Part shown: piece by piece, positions 26,122-33,515 of the stretch
How the letters are laid out: each line of letters opens with the position of its first letter
Numbering within the stretch: position 1 is the stretch's first letter
DNA from: an uncultured Prevotella sp.
GTDB lineage: Bacteria > Bacteroidota > Bacteroidia > Bacteroidales > Bacteroidaceae
Reading direction: 5' to 3'
Assembly (NCBI GenBank): GCA_905235325.1
Contig: CAJOLE010000001.1
Span: 31,364 to 95,363, forward strand
DNA length: 64,000 nucleotides
Made by a program: the position numbers and the translations under genes
The notes under the pieces: generated by a model
Told to the model about the DNA's origin: nothing
What the model saw: the letters and a program-made list of their open reading frames with translations, nothing else
The model's database searches: none

Positions 26122-27897
26122 ATGAAGACATTCGAAGAATTAGGCGTCAGCGGAGAAATCCGACGCGCCATTGAAGAGATGGGCTTCCTGCAGCCCATGC
26201 CAGTACAAGAGGCAGTTATTCCATTCCTGCTCGAGCAGCAGCGCGACGTCATCGCCCTCGCACAGACGGGCACCGGCAAGACGGCAGCATTCGGCATTCC
26301 TCTGCTGCAGCGTATTGACGCTTCCGACCGCAACACGCAGGCACTCGTGCTCAGTCCGACACGCGAGCTGTGCCTGCAGATTGCCGACGACCTGCGCGAC
26401 TTCTCGCGCTACATGGACGACATCCACGTCGAGGCGGTGTACGGCGGGGCGGCCATCGAGCCGCAGATGCGCGCTCTGCGCAAGGGCGTGCAGATTATCG
26501 TGGCCACGCCCGGCCGGCTCATCGACCTGAAGAACCGCGGCTTCGCACATCTCGAGGAGGTGAGGAACATCGTGCTCGACGAGGCCGACGAGATGCTGAA
26601 CATGGGCTTCTCTGACAGCATCAACGAGATCTTCGAGTCGCTGCCCGACGAGCACGCCACGCTGATGTTCTCGGCCACGATGAGCCGCGAGGTGGAGCGC
26701 GTGGCCAAGCAGTACCTGAAGGACTACGAGACCATCGTCGTCGGCTCGCGCAACGAGGGCGCCGAGAACGTGAACCACGTCTATTATATGGTGCAGGCGA
26801 AGGACAAGTATCTGGCACTGAAGCGCATCGTCGACTTCTACCCCAAGATATTCGCCATCATCTTCTGCCGCACGAAGCTGGAGACGCAGGAGGTGGCCGA
26901 CAAGCTGATTCGCGACGGCTACAACGCCGAGGCGCTGCACGGAGACCTCTCGCAGCAGCAGCGCGACCTGACGATGCAGAAGTTCCGCCAGCATACCGTA
27001 CAGCTGCTCGTGGCCACCGACGTGGCTGCCCGCGGACTCGATGTCGACGACCTGACGCACGTCGTCAACTTCGGGCTGCCCGACGACATCGAGAACTACA
27101 CCCACCGCTCAGGGCGCACGGGGCGTGCCGGCAAGAAGGGCACGAGCATCTCGATTGTCCACACGAAGGAGAAGCACAAGATTCGCAATATTGAGAAGGA
27201 AATAGGCAAGAAGTTCGTCGAGGCCGACATACCGACCGCCGAGGAAATCTGCAAGAAGCAGCTCTACAAGGTGATGGACCAAATCGTGAAGACCGACGTC
27301 GACGACGAGGAGATAGCCCCCTTCATGCAGGACATCAGCCGCTACTTCGAATACATCGACAAGGAGGAGGTCATCAAGAAAATCGTCTCGCTCGAGTTCG
27401 GCAAGTTCCTCGCCTACTATGCCGACGCGCCGGAGATTGAAAAGCCCGTGACCGACAAGCGCGAGAAGAAGCCCCAGACCGACCGGCAGAAATTGCAGAA
27501 CAAGGCGGCGAAGGGCTACAAGCGCCTCTTCATCAACCTCGGCAAGAAGGACGGATTCTTCCCCGGCGTGCTGATGCAGACGCTGAACCGATACGTCGGC
27601 GGCAGGCAGGAGGTGGGACATATCGACCTGCTCGACACCATCTCATACTTCGAAGTGCCCGAGAAGGACGCACGCAAGGTGATGCTCCAGCTGACGGGCA
27701 TCCGCTTCAAGGGGCGCACCGTCAGGTGTAACGATGCCGACGAGGGAGGGGAGTCCGCCGGCCGCAAGAAAGCCCCGTTCCGGCGGAAGAAAGACGAGTG
27801 GCGCGACATGATGGACAAGCGCCCCCACAAGCTGCGTGGCGAAGAGCCCGACTTCAGCGAAGAGGGATGGGCGCGGCGCCGGCCTCGCAAGAAATAG
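26122..27897 (+). CDS. DEAD-box ATP-dependent RNA helicase (DeaD/CshA type)
   Basis: A 591-residue RNA helicase. The Q motif region is FLQPMPVQEAVIPF, motif I is AQTGTGKTAAF (near 50-60) and motif II is DEADEM (near 155). SAT appears in LMFSATMS and motif VI is HRSGRTGRAG (near 328-337). The C-terminal domain (about 460-545) contains RLFINLGKKDGFFPGVLMQ and HIDLLDTISYFEVPE, the DbpA-type RNA-binding domain. A basic tail follows (RKKAPFRRKKDEW). Roles in ribosome assembly, RNA decay and cold response are usual for the family. The promoter is 8 nt from the ATG. Confidence 0.95.
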   Translation: MKTFEELGVSGEIRRAIEEMGFLQPMPVQEAVIPFLLEQQRDVIALAQTGTGKTAAFGIPLLQRIDASDRNTQALVLSPTRELCLQIADDLRDFSRYMDDIHVEAVYGGAAIEPQMRALRKGVQIIVATPGRLIDLKNRGFAHLEEVRNIVLDEADEMLNMGFSDSINEIFESLPDEHATLMFSATMSREVERVAKQYLKDYETIVVGSRNEGAENVNHVYYMVQAKDKYLALKRIVDFYPKIFAIIFCRTKLETQEVADKLIRDGYNAEALHGDLSQQQRDLTMQKFRQHTVQLLVATDVAARGLDVDDLTHVVNFGLPDDIENYTHRSGRTGRAGKKGTSISIVHTKEKHKIRNIEKEIGKKFVEADIPTAEEICKKQLYKVMDQIVKTDVDDEEIAPFMQDISRYFEYIDKEEVIKKIVSLEFGKFLAYYADAPEIEKPVTDKREKKPQTDRQKLQNKAAKGYKRLFINLGKKDGFFPGVLMQTLNRYVGGRQEVGHIDLLDTISYFEVPEKDARKVMLQLTGIRFKGRTVRCNDADEGGESAGRKKAPFRRKKDEWRDMMDKRPHKLRGEEPDFSEEGWARRRPRKK

Positions 27898-27933
27898 TAG
27901 GCCGAATAGCTTGTGTATATCAAAACAATACAG

Positions 27934-27941
27934 TAACTTTG
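27934..27941 (+). promoter_or_regulatory. -7 promoter box of the YitT operon
   Basis: TAACTTTG followed by CAGGC, 19 nt before the ATG at 27961. It probably drives the four overlapping genes to 31345. Confidence 0.7.
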
Positions 27942-27960
27942 CAGGCAAATTGATGTTAGC

Positions 27961-28872
27961 ATGACTGAAACTATCAAGAAAGCCAATTTCGGAAAGGAGC
28001 TGCGCGACTATATCGTCATTACCATTGCGATGATGAGCTATGCTATAGGGTGGGGCATTTTCCTGCTGCCTAACAGCATCACGACGGGAGGCGTGGCAGG
28101 CGTGTCGTCAATACTCTACTGGGCAACGGGCATTCCCGTGCAACTGAGCTATTTCGTCATCAACGGCGCACTGCTCGCAGTGGCACTCAAGGTGCTCGGA
28201 CTGAAGTTCTGTATCAAGACCATCTACGCCGTGGCCGTCCTCACGGTGAGCATTGGCGTGGTGGCCGACCACTACAGCGCCCACCTCCTGGCCGACCAGC
28301 CCTTCATGGCCGCCATCATCGGAGCCGTGTTCTGCGGCTGCGGCGTCGGGCTGGGCCTGTCAAACAACGGCTCGACGGGCGGAACCGACATCATTGCCGC
28401 CATCGTCAACAAGTATCGCGACGTCAGCCTGGGCCGCGTCATCATGATCTGCGACGTCGTCATCATCTCCTGCTCCTACCTGGTGCTCCACGACTGGGAG
28501 AAGGTCATCTACGGCTACGTCGTACTCTACGTCACCGCCTTCTGTATCGACCAGGTGGTGGAGTCGGCGCGCCGCTCCGTGCAGTTCTTCATCATCAGCG
28601 ACAAGTACCGCGAAATCGGAGAGCGCATCAACCGCGAGCCACACCGCGGCTGTACCGTCGTCGACGCTCAGGGCTTCTACTCGGGCAAGGACGTGAAGAT
28701 GCTCTTCGTGCTGGCCAAGCGCCGGCAGAGCAACCTGATATTCCGCATCATCAACGAGGTCGACCCTACGGCCTTCGTCTCGCAGAGTGCCGTCATCGGC
28801 GTCTATGGCGAGGGCTTCGACCACTTCAAACTAAGAATGAAAAAACCTGAAACAAAGCATGCAACTGATTAA
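27961..28872 (+). CDS. YitT-family membrane protein (DUF2179)
   Basis: A 303-residue protein with about five hydrophobic segments in the first 200 residues. They include the signature GGVAGVSSILYWATGIPV and GVGLGLSNNGSTGGTDIIAA. A soluble C-terminal DUF2179 domain follows (about 215-295, with VVDAQGFYSGKDVKMLFVL). The family (YitT/YpjC/YvjA) is widespread and of uncertain function, possibly transport. Its 3' end overlaps the DUF3737 gene by 14 bp, so the four genes from here to 31345 form one translationally coupled unit. Confidence 0.9.
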   Translation: MTETIKKANFGKELRDYIVITIAMMSYAIGWGIFLLPNSITTGGVAGVSSILYWATGIPVQLSYFVINGALLAVALKVLGLKFCIKTIYAVAVLTVSIGVVADHYSAHLLADQPFMAAIIGAVFCGCGVGLGLSNNGSTGGTDIIAAIVNKYRDVSLGRVIMICDVVIISCSYLVLHDWEKVIYGYVVLYVTAFCIDQVVESARRSVQFFIISDKYREIGERINREPHRGCTVVDAQGFYSGKDVKMLFVLAKRRQSNLIFRIINEVDPTAFVSQSAVIGVYGEGFDHFKLRMKKPETKHATD

Positions 28873-29704
28873 AGACCAAAAATTCGGCGGCGAACGCCCG
28901 CTGTTTGCCACCCACGACCTGTTGCTGGACAACATCACCATAACCGACGGCGAGTCGGGCATCAAGCAGTGTCAGCGCATGGAGGCCCACAACTGTAAGT
29001 TCTACGGAAAATACCCGTGGTGGCACGTCGACGGAGCACTTATCGAGGACTGCTACTTCGCCCTCGGCTCGCGGTCCGCCATCTGGTACACCAACGACCT
29101 CGTGATGCGCCGCTGCCGCATCGACGGACCGAAGTTCTTCCGCGAGATGCGCAACGTGGAGCTGGAGGACGTCGAAATTACCGATGCCGACGAGACCTTC
29201 TGGCGCGTGGACGGCCTGCGCCTGAAGAATGTCAAGCTGCACGGAGGAACATACCCCTTCATGTTCTCGCAGAACATCTACGTCGACGGGCTGGAGAGCG
29301 ACTCAAAGTACGTCTTCCAGTACTGCCGCAACGTGGAGGTCCACAACGCCAACATCCTGACGAAGGACTCCTTCTGGGAGTGCGAGAACGTCACCGTCTA
29401 CGACTCCGTGCTCGACGGCGAGTACCTGGCATGGCACTCGAAGAACGTGCGACTCGTCAACTGCCACCTCGCTGGCGAGCAGCTGCTCTGCTACACGCAG
29501 GAGCTGGTGCTCGAGAACTGCACCTTCGACCCGATGTGCGACCGCGTCTTTGAGTATTCGACGGTGAAGGCCGACATCCGTGGGCACATCGAGAATATCA
29601 AGAATCCGACCAGCGGCCACATCGTCGCCGACACGATAGGCAGCGTGACCATCGACGAGAACGTGCGCCAGCCGAACGACTGTATTATTAAGACAAGGAA
29701 ATGA
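28859..29704 (+). CDS. DUF3737 family protein (right-handed beta-helix type)
   Basis: A 281-residue soluble protein without signal peptide. Regular short repeats such as NVELEDVEITDADETFWRVD, NVEVHNANILTKDSFWECEN and NVTVYDSVLDGEYLAWHSKN show a stacked beta-coil layout. DUF3737 proteins are small cytoplasmic beta-helices of unknown function. They are often found beside PatB-type aminotransferases in Firmicutes and Bacteroidota. Here the stop overlaps the MalY/PatB start by 4 bp (ATGA), which points to a shared job that is not yet defined. Confidence 0.88.
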   Translation: MQLIKDQKFGGERPLFATHDLLLDNITITDGESGIKQCQRMEAHNCKFYGKYPWWHVDGALIEDCYFALGSRSAIWYTNDLVMRRCRIDGPKFFREMRNVELEDVEITDADETFWRVDGLRLKNVKLHGGTYPFMFSQNIYVDGLESDSKYVFQYCRNVEVHNANILTKDSFWECENVTVYDSVLDGEYLAWHSKNVRLVNCHLAGEQLLCYTQELVLENCTFDPMCDRVFEYSTVKADIRGHIENIKNPTSGHIVADTIGSVTIDENVRQPNDCIIKTRK

Positions 29705-30873
29705 CATACAACTTCGACGAACTGACAGAGCGGCGCGGCACGGGCTGCGTGAAGTGGGACGAGAGTCCTTCGCCTGACATCATACCCCTTTGGGTGGCCG
29801 ACATGGACTTCCGCGTGGCTCCCCCCATTCAGGAAGCCGTCCGCAAGCGCGCCGAGCACGGCGTGTTCGGATATACCGTGGTAGGCGACGACTATTATGA
29901 GGCTGTCATAAACTGGTTCCGGCGGCGCCACGAGTGGACCATCCAACGCAACGAGATTCTCTACACCACGGGCGTCGTGCCTGCCATGTCGGCGGCCATC
30001 AAAGCGCTGACCATGCCCGGCGAGAAGGTTCTCATCCTCTCGCCCGACTACAACTGCTTCTTCTCAAGCATCCGCAACAACGGCTGCGAGGTCTCCGAGA
30101 GCGTGTTGCGCTTCTCCGGCAACACCAACCGCTTCGAGGTAGACTGGGAGGACTTTGAGGCACGCTGCGCCGACGTGAAGACCTCACTCTTCCTGCTCTG
30201 CAATCCCCACAACCCGACGGGCCGCGTCTGGACAATGTACGAACTGCAGCAGATGAACAACATCTGCATGAAGTACGGCGTGAAGGTGGTGAGCGACGAG
30301 ATACACTGCGAGCTCACGATGCCCGTCCGGAAGTTCCAGCCCTTTGCAACCGTCAGCGAGGCGTGCCGACAGAACAGCGTCGTGCTGAACTCCCCGTCGA
30401 AGTCGTTCAACACCGCCGGCCTGCAGATTGCCAATATTATCTGCGCACGACCCGACTGGCGCCGCCGGCTCGACCGTGCCATCAACATCAACGAGGTGTG
30501 CGACGTCGGTCCCTTCGGGCCCGTGGCACTCATCGCCGCCTACAACGAGAGCGAAGCCTGGCTCGACGAACTTTGCCAATATCTCTGGGGAAACTACAAG
30601 GCGCTTTGCGATTTTGCCGCAAACCACCTGCCCCGGTGGAAGGTCCGCCCCATGGAGGGCACCTACCTGCCTTGGGTCGACATCACGGCCACCGGCATGA
30701 CCTCCCGGCAATACGCCGACCTGCTGATGCAGGAAGCCCGCGTCTGGGTGAACCCCGGCACGATGTACGGACCGCAGTCGGGCGAGGGTTACATCCGACT
30801 GAACATCGCCTGTCCGCGTGCCCGGCTGATGGAGGCGCTGGAGCGAATCTCACGACTCGACAATGACCGTTGA
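29701..30873 (+). CDS. MalY/PatB-type PLP aminotransferase, probable cystathionine beta-lyase
   Basis: A 390-residue fold-type I PLP protein. The N-terminus is YNFDELTERRGTGCVKWDE, then IPLWVADMDFRVAPPI. These are hallmarks of MalY/PatB C-S lyases. The Schiff-base Lys lies in LNSPSKSFNTAGLQIANI near residue 232. NPHNPTGRVW and the C-terminal substrate Arg region (YIRLNIACPRARL) are intact. The expected reaction is cleavage of cystathionine or cysteine to pyruvate, ammonia and a thiol. It overlaps DUF3737 by 4 bp and the next gene by 11 bp. Confidence 0.92.
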   Translation: MTYNFDELTERRGTGCVKWDESPSPDIIPLWVADMDFRVAPPIQEAVRKRAEHGVFGYTVVGDDYYEAVINWFRRRHEWTIQRNEILYTTGVVPAMSAAIKALTMPGEKVLILSPDYNCFFSSIRNNGCEVSESVLRFSGNTNRFEVDWEDFEARCADVKTSLFLLCNPHNPTGRVWTMYELQQMNNICMKYGVKVVSDEIHCELTMPVRKFQPFATVSEACRQNSVVLNSPSKSFNTAGLQIANIICARPDWRRRLDRAININEVCDVGPFGPVALIAAYNESEAWLDELCQYLWGNYKALCDFAANHLPRWKVRPMEGTYLPWVDITATGMTSRQYADLLMQEARVWVNPGTMYGPQSGEGYIRLNIACPRARLMEALERISRLDNDR

Positions 30874-31345
30874 CACGTCAGAGCGCATGAAGCGCGCCGA
30901 GGAGCTGTTCATGCAGGGCTTCAACTGCGCGCAGTCAGTGGCGGCGGCCTTTGCCGACGTCTACGGCTACAGCGAGGAAGAGATGCTGCGCGTCAGCGCC
31001 GGCTTCGGTGCCGGCATCGGCCGTATGCGTATGTCGTGCGGTGCCTTCAACGCCATGGCACTTTTAGCCGGACTCGAGAACGGCAGCGTGACCCCCGGCG
31101 ACCAGCAGGGGAAGTCGCAGAACTACAAGCTCGTACAGGAGTTGGCCGCCCGCTTCCGGCAGGAGCACGGCTCGCTCATCTGCGCCGAACTGCTGAAACT
31201 GAAGCGCGGTGCGCCCCTCAGCTACCAAGCCTCGGAGCGCACCGCCGAATATTACCGGAAGCGGCCCTGCGTCCGCCAGATTATCTCTGCCGCCCGCATC
31301 TACGCCGAGTTCTTAGAGGCTAATGCCGATAGACAATCTTTGTAG
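30863..31345 (+). CDS. C-GCAxxG-C-C family protein
   Basis: A 160-residue protein with four well-placed cysteines. They appear in QGFNCAQSVAAAF (near 19-31), RMSCGAFNAMALLAGL (near 57-72), HGSLICAELLKLK (near 105) and RPCVRQIISAA (near 140). This is the C-GCAxxG-C-C pattern. Some members are annotated as redox-active or metal-binding, but no activity is established. The start overlaps the PatB stop by 11 bp. It is the last gene of the YitT set and converges with the M64 remnant, overlapping it by 26 bp. Confidence 0.88.
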   Translation: MTVDTSERMKRAEELFMQGFNCAQSVAAAFADVYGYSEEEMLRVSAGFGAGIGRMRMSCGAFNAMALLAGLENGSVTPGDQQGKSQNYKLVQELAARFRQEHGSLICAELLKLKRGAPLSYQASERTAEYYRKRPCVRQIISAARIYAEFLEANADRQSL

Positions 31346-31778
31346 GATTCTTCACAGCATCCTGCCACGTGCCGTTTACTAAGACTGGCGGCAGCGGGAG
31401 CGACTTTTCGTCCACCTCGCTCGGAGCAGGTGTCGTTCCACGCGAAGCGTTGGCAAATGCAGCGGCAAACTCCTCGCGGCCCTTGGCATCGAACGCAACG
31501 AAGGTCTCGTAGTCGTACTCCCAAGTGGGGCCTTCGCTCTCCTGCATCACGTATTTATAGATAGCCTCGCGCGAGGGAGCGTTGAACGGCTTGTCGTTGA
31601 ACCGCATCATGCTATTCTGTGTTGGGCGGTAGAACCCATAATCATAGGTGTTGCTGCCCTCGTAAGCTCCCAAGTCCTCGGCTGCATATCGGCTGTCGGC
31701 AGCAAGGCGCGCCCAGCGCGTCTGGCTGACATTGGAATGGGTGTCAATATTTGCACCTCTACCATTCTCGGTCCACAT
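31320..31778 (-). pseudogene. C-terminal remnant of an M64 (IgA-peptidase-like) metallopeptidase
   Basis: About 152 codons match the end of M64-family peptidases: DLGAYEGSNTYDYGFYRPTQ, MMRFNDKPFNAPSREAIYKY and YDYETFVAFDAKGREEF. The family's catalytic zinc domain (HExxHS-type) should lie upstream. Instead a stop occurs in this frame at 31806-31808, and the M20 deacylase gene occupies the space. Without the catalytic half it cannot be an active peptidase. I read it as a decayed 3' fragment left by deletion or rearrangement. The ATG at 31778 is merely the first Met of the surviving frame. Confidence 0.7.
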
Positions 31779-31779
31779 C

Positions 31780-31935
31780 CTATCGCAACAGTTTGATGAG
31801 CGCCGTCACGTCGGCACCGACGGCGGGGTTCAGCTCCGTCTGTGCGCCGCCGTGGTCATTGCCGCCGGTGCCGTTGACGGTCATCGAGACGGAGCCGCAG
31901 TGGTTGACGGTGGGGTGTTGGCCATCCGCGCTCAT
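31780..31935 (-). CDS. Unrecognised 51-residue ORF, possible gene fragment
   Basis: The frame opens ATGAGCGCGGATGG at 31935, 10 bp after the M20 stop, and ends at a TAG 1 bp before the M64 fragment's first Met. The product contains HPTVNHCGSVSMTVNGTGG and then DHGGAQTELNPAV, and ends in ALIKLLR. It has no signal peptide or membrane segment. I do not recognise it. The abrupt start and the position between a real gene and a remnant suggest a fragment of a larger decayed gene, but a small native protein remains possible. Confidence 0.35.
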   Translation of the reverse strand: MSADGQHPTVNHCGSVSMTVNGTGGNDHGGAQTELNPAVGADVTALIKLLR

Positions 31936-31944
31936 AAAATTGGC

Positions 31945-32997
31945 TCAAAAGCCAGAGAGCAGGCTGACGTAGAGCTCGATGGCCTGCCTGATTTCCGAGA
32001 TGCGTATGAACTCGTCGGCCGAGTGGCTGCGCGACGACTCGCCGGGGCCGAGCTTCAGCGAGGGGAAAGGCATCAGCGCCTGGTCGCTGAGCGTGGGCGA
32101 GCCGAAGGGCGTGCGGCCCATTGCTACGAGCCGCTCGACCAGCGGGTGGTCGTGGGGAATGCCCGACGAGTGCAGGCGGAACGAGCGGGCCTTCAACTCG
32201 CACTTCTTCATGTTCTTGCACAGGAAATCGAAGACGTACTCGTTCTGGTAGTACTCGTTGGTGCGCACGTCGACGACGAAGTGCAGCAGGTCGGGGACGA
32301 CGTTGTGCTGCGTGCCGCTGTCCACCTGCGTCACCGTCATCTTGGTCGGCCCGAGCAGGGGGCTCTCTTGGCGGAAGCGGTAGTCGCGCAGCCAGACGAG
32401 GTCGTCGAGTGCCTCGTAGATGGCGTTCACCCCCTCGTTGCGTGCAGCGTGCCCGCTCTTGCCGTGTGCGTAGCCGTCGATGACCATCAGGCCCTTCTCG
32501 GCAGTGGCGGGCTGCAGGCCCGTAGGCTCGCCGACGATGGCCACGTCGACGTGGGGCAGCAGTGGCAGCACGCGGCTGAATCCGTCGCGCCCCGACACCT
32601 CCTCCTCGGCCGAGCAGACCCACAGCAGGTTGTAGGAGCGTGGGCGGTCCTTCAGTATGCGGTAGGCCTGCAGCGTTGCCACCAGTCCGCCGCCGCAGTC
32701 GTTAGAGCCGAGTCCGTAGAGCACGTCGCCCTCGACGGCGGGGTCGAAGGGGTCGCGCGTCCACGTCGCTACGGGCTTAACCGTGTCGATGTGTGCGTTG
32801 AGCATCACCGTCCTGCGGCTGTCGTCCCAGTCCTCGCATCCCACCCAGAGGTTGTTTCCCTCGCGGCCGTTGGGTAGCCCCCACATCCGCAGGTGCTGTT
32901 CCATAATGTCGGCCGCCTCGCGCTCGTTGCGGCTCACCGAGGGTGTGGCTATCAGACGCCTGAGCAGCGCCACCGCGTTGTTTACATATTGCTCCAT
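31945..32997 (-). CDS. argE: M20-family amidohydrolase (ArgE/DapE type N-acyl-amino acid deacylase)
   Basis: A 350-residue zinc hydrolase. The metal ligands are in HIDTVKPV (near residue 72), GSNDCGGGL (near 100) and VCSAEEEVSGRDG, which includes the catalytic Glu pair. The last ligand is in SHSADEFI near the C-terminus. The dimerisation domain lies between them. In Bacteroidota such genes usually serve N-acyl-ornithine deacylation in arginine synthesis, but DapE-like or peptidase roles are possible and no arg gene is adjacent. The start at 32997 is chosen because the -7 box at 33019-33026 lies before it. The longer frame upstream would begin before the promoter. Confidence 0.85.
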   Translation of the reverse strand: MEQYVNNAVALLRRLIATPSVSRNEREAADIMEQHLRMWGLPNGREGNNLWVGCEDWDDSRRTVMLNAHIDTVKPVATWTRDPFDPAVEGDVLYGLGSNDCGGGLVATLQAYRILKDRPRSYNLLWVCSAEEEVSGRDGFSRVLPLLPHVDVAIVGEPTGLQPATAEKGLMVIDGYAHGKSGHAARNEGVNAIYEALDDLVWLRDYRFRQESPLLGPTKMTVTQVDSGTQHNVVPDLLHFVVDVRTNEYYQNEYVFDFLCKNMKKCELKARSFRLHSSGIPHDHPLVERLVAMGRTPFGSPTLSDQALMPFPSLKLGPGESSRSHSADEFIRISEIRQAIELYVSLLSGF

Positions 32998-33018
32998 AGT
33001 CTTCTGTAGTTGATGGTG

Positions 33019-33026
33019 CAAAGTTA
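33019..33026 (-). promoter_or_regulatory. -7 promoter box of the M20 gene
   Basis: TAACTTTG followed by CACC on the minus strand, 21 nt before the ATG at 32997. Confidence 0.65.
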
Positions 33027-33077
33027 GGCAATTATTCGGACATTCCCAAGGATTTATCTTAGAAATTGCGATATAAT

Positions 33078-33450
33078 TACGAATAGCGGGATACAACCTA
33101 CACTTCCTACACTTCCTACACCTGCCCGAAAAAAATTAGGTGTAGGAAGTGTAGGAAGTGTAGGATATAAAGTACAAATAACAATTATATATAAAGAGAC
33201 GAGACATAAAGAAAAACGCCGCCAAGGCGGCCGGCAGGCCAGGCTGCGGCATCGACCCTACACCTGACCCTGCACCTTGGAGGCCGGCGGACAGAAGACC
33301 GAAACGATAGCCCGGTCCGAAGGGATGCTTGCAGGGCGTAGCTGAGCAAGAACGAAAACGGAAGTATGCCTCGGCGTGGAATTTTCGAAAGGCGGCGGGT
33401 TTTGCGCAAAAGGCGGCGGGTTTTGCTGAAAAGGCGGCGGGTTTTGGGTA
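33078..33450 (-). repeat. Composite intergenic repeat, copy C
   Basis: This fills the divergent gap between the M20 gene and the acyl-CoA ligase. On the minus strand it reads three 21-nt units (33384-33449; spacers CAGC then GCGC, the same order as copies A and D), a 12-nt repeat block at 33252-33280, a TATATATAATTGT box near 33182-33195 and the hairpin at 33095-33166. Its middle section is about 60 bp longer than in A and B. The far end (GTATCCCGCTATTCGTAATTA) matches copy A. Confidence 0.85.
33095..33166. repeat. Long inverted repeat (hairpin) of copy C
   Basis: Two 29-nt arms flank a 14-nt loop (GCCCGAAAAAAATT). The arm is CCTACACTT twice and CCTACACCT once, and all 27 of these bases are paired in this copy. 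Confidence 0.9.
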
Positions 33451-33489
33451 AAAAGCGTAAGAATGTTTTGTGCTTTCGGCTTTTTTTCT

Positions 33490-33497
33490 TACTTTTG
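33490..33497 (+). promoter_or_regulatory. -7 promoter box of the acyl-CoA ligase gene
   Basis: TACTTTTG followed by CAG, 18 nt before the ATG at 33516. It lies about 40 bp from the 21-nt units of copy C. Confidence 0.7.
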
Positions 33498-33515
33498 CAG
33501 AAAAATTATGTAGCT

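Noticed and set aside
33366-33515. N-terminal extension of the acyl-CoA ligase through the 21-nt repeats
   Set aside because: The promoter box at 33490-33497 lies inside it and the extension is Arg-rich repeat sequence, so the start is 33516.
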